From assembly GCA_029237695.1 (NCBI GenBank), contig CM055265.1:70343903-70407902 (forward strand): a stretch of 64,000 nt of DNA. The letters run 5' to 3'. The notes beneath the pieces are model-generated. The model was not told the origin of the DNA and made no database searches. It saw only the letters and a list, made by a program, of their open reading frames with translations. The DNA is from Conchocele bisecta. Taxonomy: Eukaryota; Mollusca; Bivalvia; Lucinida; Thyasiridae. Numbering within the stretch: position 1 is the stretch's first letter; each line of letters opens with the position of its first letter. This document shows, in pieces, positions 62,435-64,000 of this stretch. A program made the position numbers and the translations under genes.

Positions 62435-62623
62435 TTGACCCTTTAACCTCTAAGTAACTGGATTGGATTTTGATACGTTCATTTTGCAACTACTCCAACC
62501 GTCACACAATGGTTTTCAGACTAGTCTATTTATTAAAATGGGGCTTTTTTTTTTCTCCGGCTCATCTGGATCTTCACTGTTTGCATAAACCGCTATAGCG
62601 GGCAATCGGGTTCAAAGGGTTAA
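62435..62623. repeat. FB-G copy, shortened
   Basis: Left TTGACCCTTTAACCTCTAAG, right GGGTTCAAAGGGTTAA; one central arm deleted. Confidence 0.75.
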
Positions 62624-62787
62624 GCAATCATACATTATACCACATATTTAAACGTAAATCTATCCGGTATTACAGTGCGTTTCTTTCCACGAACACTGTA
62701 GTGTATGTTCACATGACGAAAGGAGCCATTCCGTCAGAATCTGCATCTGGTCAAGACCTTTTCTATTGTTAGACAAACCTGGTGGCC

Positions 62788-63179
62788 GCTATGCTCAATA
62801 AATATAAATCCAATAATTGTTTACAACAACACATTGTTAATGTGAATTTTACAGACTATAACAATTTTGCTGTTACGAACATTTTAGTCTTACGACGTTT
62901 AGTTTATAAAGAACAGCCTGTGCCTACTGAGTGCGCATGTACCGTTTCACTAAAGTTCGTACGACAACATTGTTCGTAAGTGCAAATTTAGGATCGTCTG
63001 AAAATTTCAATTAATGGATTTACATTTATTGTGCATAGGCTGCATATGCAGCCTATGCTCAATAAATGTAAATCTAATAATTGTTTACAAGAAAACATTA
63101 TTAATGTGAAATTTACAGAATATCATAATTTTGCTCTTACGAACATTTTAGTCGTGCGAAGTTTAGTGAAACAGCCCCC
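62788..63179. repeat. FB-B fragment and full copy
   Basis: Right-half fragment 62788-62905, then a full copy 62941-63179 whose left end lacks the GGGGCC. Confidence 0.8.
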
Positions 63180-64000
63180 AGGTCCAGCATGTCCAGACCA
63201 ACAATTTTGACAAAATACGACTTTTTATTGGAATATATGAAAGTCATACACATGTACATGACAACAGAAATACGGCCAGGAATGTACATGTACATGTAAT
63301 TAATGTTATTATATTAACATGAACTGAGCATTTCCCATAATGTTGACTTGCATATGAATTATCGATTTTGTTTTTCGTGTCTGTGAGATCTCGTTTGATA
63401 ATATTATATCAGCCATTGCACAGATCATTAAATATTGTTTTGCACTTTTTTTCCTTTCTCATCAAAAGTGTATGTGTATGTTATCTCAACGAGACGGTTC
63501 AACTGAGTGGTAACAACATACACTTTCGCTGACCAATATTCCATGTATGCTACTTCCGACGCCCCTGTTAAAGCATATATGGAGAACGTTTAAAAGTATT
63601 AGCTTATATCACATACTTATATCACGCCCTGTGTTAGCGGAAGAATGTTGCACATGTTCAAAATTTCAAGTACAAATAACACACCGATTAACCCATACGG
63701 TAGTATCTCACTGGGCTGCGACAGTTCGCGACTAGTTGGAGACACACAATTGCGAGAAAATACGCGAATTAGCGACTCTTTTCACTTGGAATCACACTGA
63801 ATTGGTGCCACTGAATTGGTGTCGCACGAACTCCCGGCGAAATTTGGGTCAAAATTCGCCGGGAGTTCGCAAGTGCAACAAAAATCGCAATTTTATTGCG
63901 CGAATGTCGCGCGAGTTATGCGTGACAATTGAGAAATCGCAATTTATTCTCAATTTATTCGCAATTTTATCGCGCTCCCATGTGTCCCAGGGCCGTTCGC
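63180..64000. other. Unclassified; two hairpin pieces, no exon seen
   Basis: 63479-63528 repeats the arm at 11028. A hairpin at 63828-63871 (CGAACTCCCGGCGAA with complement). I looked for the second transglutaminase barrel here and did not find it. Confidence 0.45.

Noticed and set aside
62782..62979. 65-aa frame as the missing last transglutaminase exon
   Set aside because: It lies within FB-B repeat sequence and lacks any barrel-2 pattern.

Overview
The window is nuclear DNA from a metazoan, most likely a bivalve mollusc. The evidence is spliced exons with GT-AG introns, an AT-rich background, a tRNA-headed SINE, copies of repeats I know from molluscs (tails with the motif GTGAGCGAAGCAGGCCC, units carrying GGCCGCCATCTTG), and a very dense load of palindromic (foldback) elements. 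A dreissenid is my guess from the foldback families, but that is recall and not proof. There are no bacterial-style operons.

The host gene is one plus-strand calcium-dependent transglutaminase. Eight consecutive coding exons lie at 21544-21718, 22842-22995, 24980-25086, 36343-36505, 42503-42624, 47525-47613, 49737-49941 and 59709-59884. Their phases join without a break into 397 codons that run from just before the catalytic cysteine to the first C-terminal beta-barrel. The Cys, His and Asp of the triad are all present. The N-terminal exons lie upstream of base 1 (or were not recognised), and the last exon or exons lie beyond 64000. Almost everything else is intronic repeat.

Intron 3 (25087-36342) is the unusual part. 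It is nearly filled by a minisatellite whose basic period is 13 bp, organised as 26-bp units on the left and 39-bp units on the right. The last unit runs into exon 4 and supplies its splice acceptor. This array is split by a compact 4.65-kb insertion at 29029-33674. The insertion has about 490-bp terminal inverted repeats with hairpin-forming tips and an apparent 5-6-bp target duplication (TAGGTA). It carries two convergent genes. One is a long plus-strand protein of unknown family with a faint resemblance to replication initiators, now decayed. The other is a 231-aa minus-strand protein with a helix-turn-helix-like start, a predicted coiled coil and a transmembrane segment. I do not recognise a known transposase, integrase, polymerase or helicase in it. 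This is the best candidate for an undescribed mobile or virus-like system.

Other contents by region: 1-4300, a foldback with internal repeats and a G-rich 66-bp-type minisatellite; 4300-13300, many foldback families and an inverted tandem array of an AATTCGTTCCC unit; 13741-18802, a possible 5-kb unit with about 90-bp terminal inverted repeats plus SINE and tRNA-like sequence; 36500-59700, introns 4-7 with further foldbacks, mollusc tandem repeats, a cluster of CCCGTACGGG motifs and a broken PIN-like/CXC-domain gene of mobile-element type (53215-54138); 59885-64000, more foldbacks and no recognised exon. Repeat families are given working labels (FB-A to FB-P) defined at their first entry.
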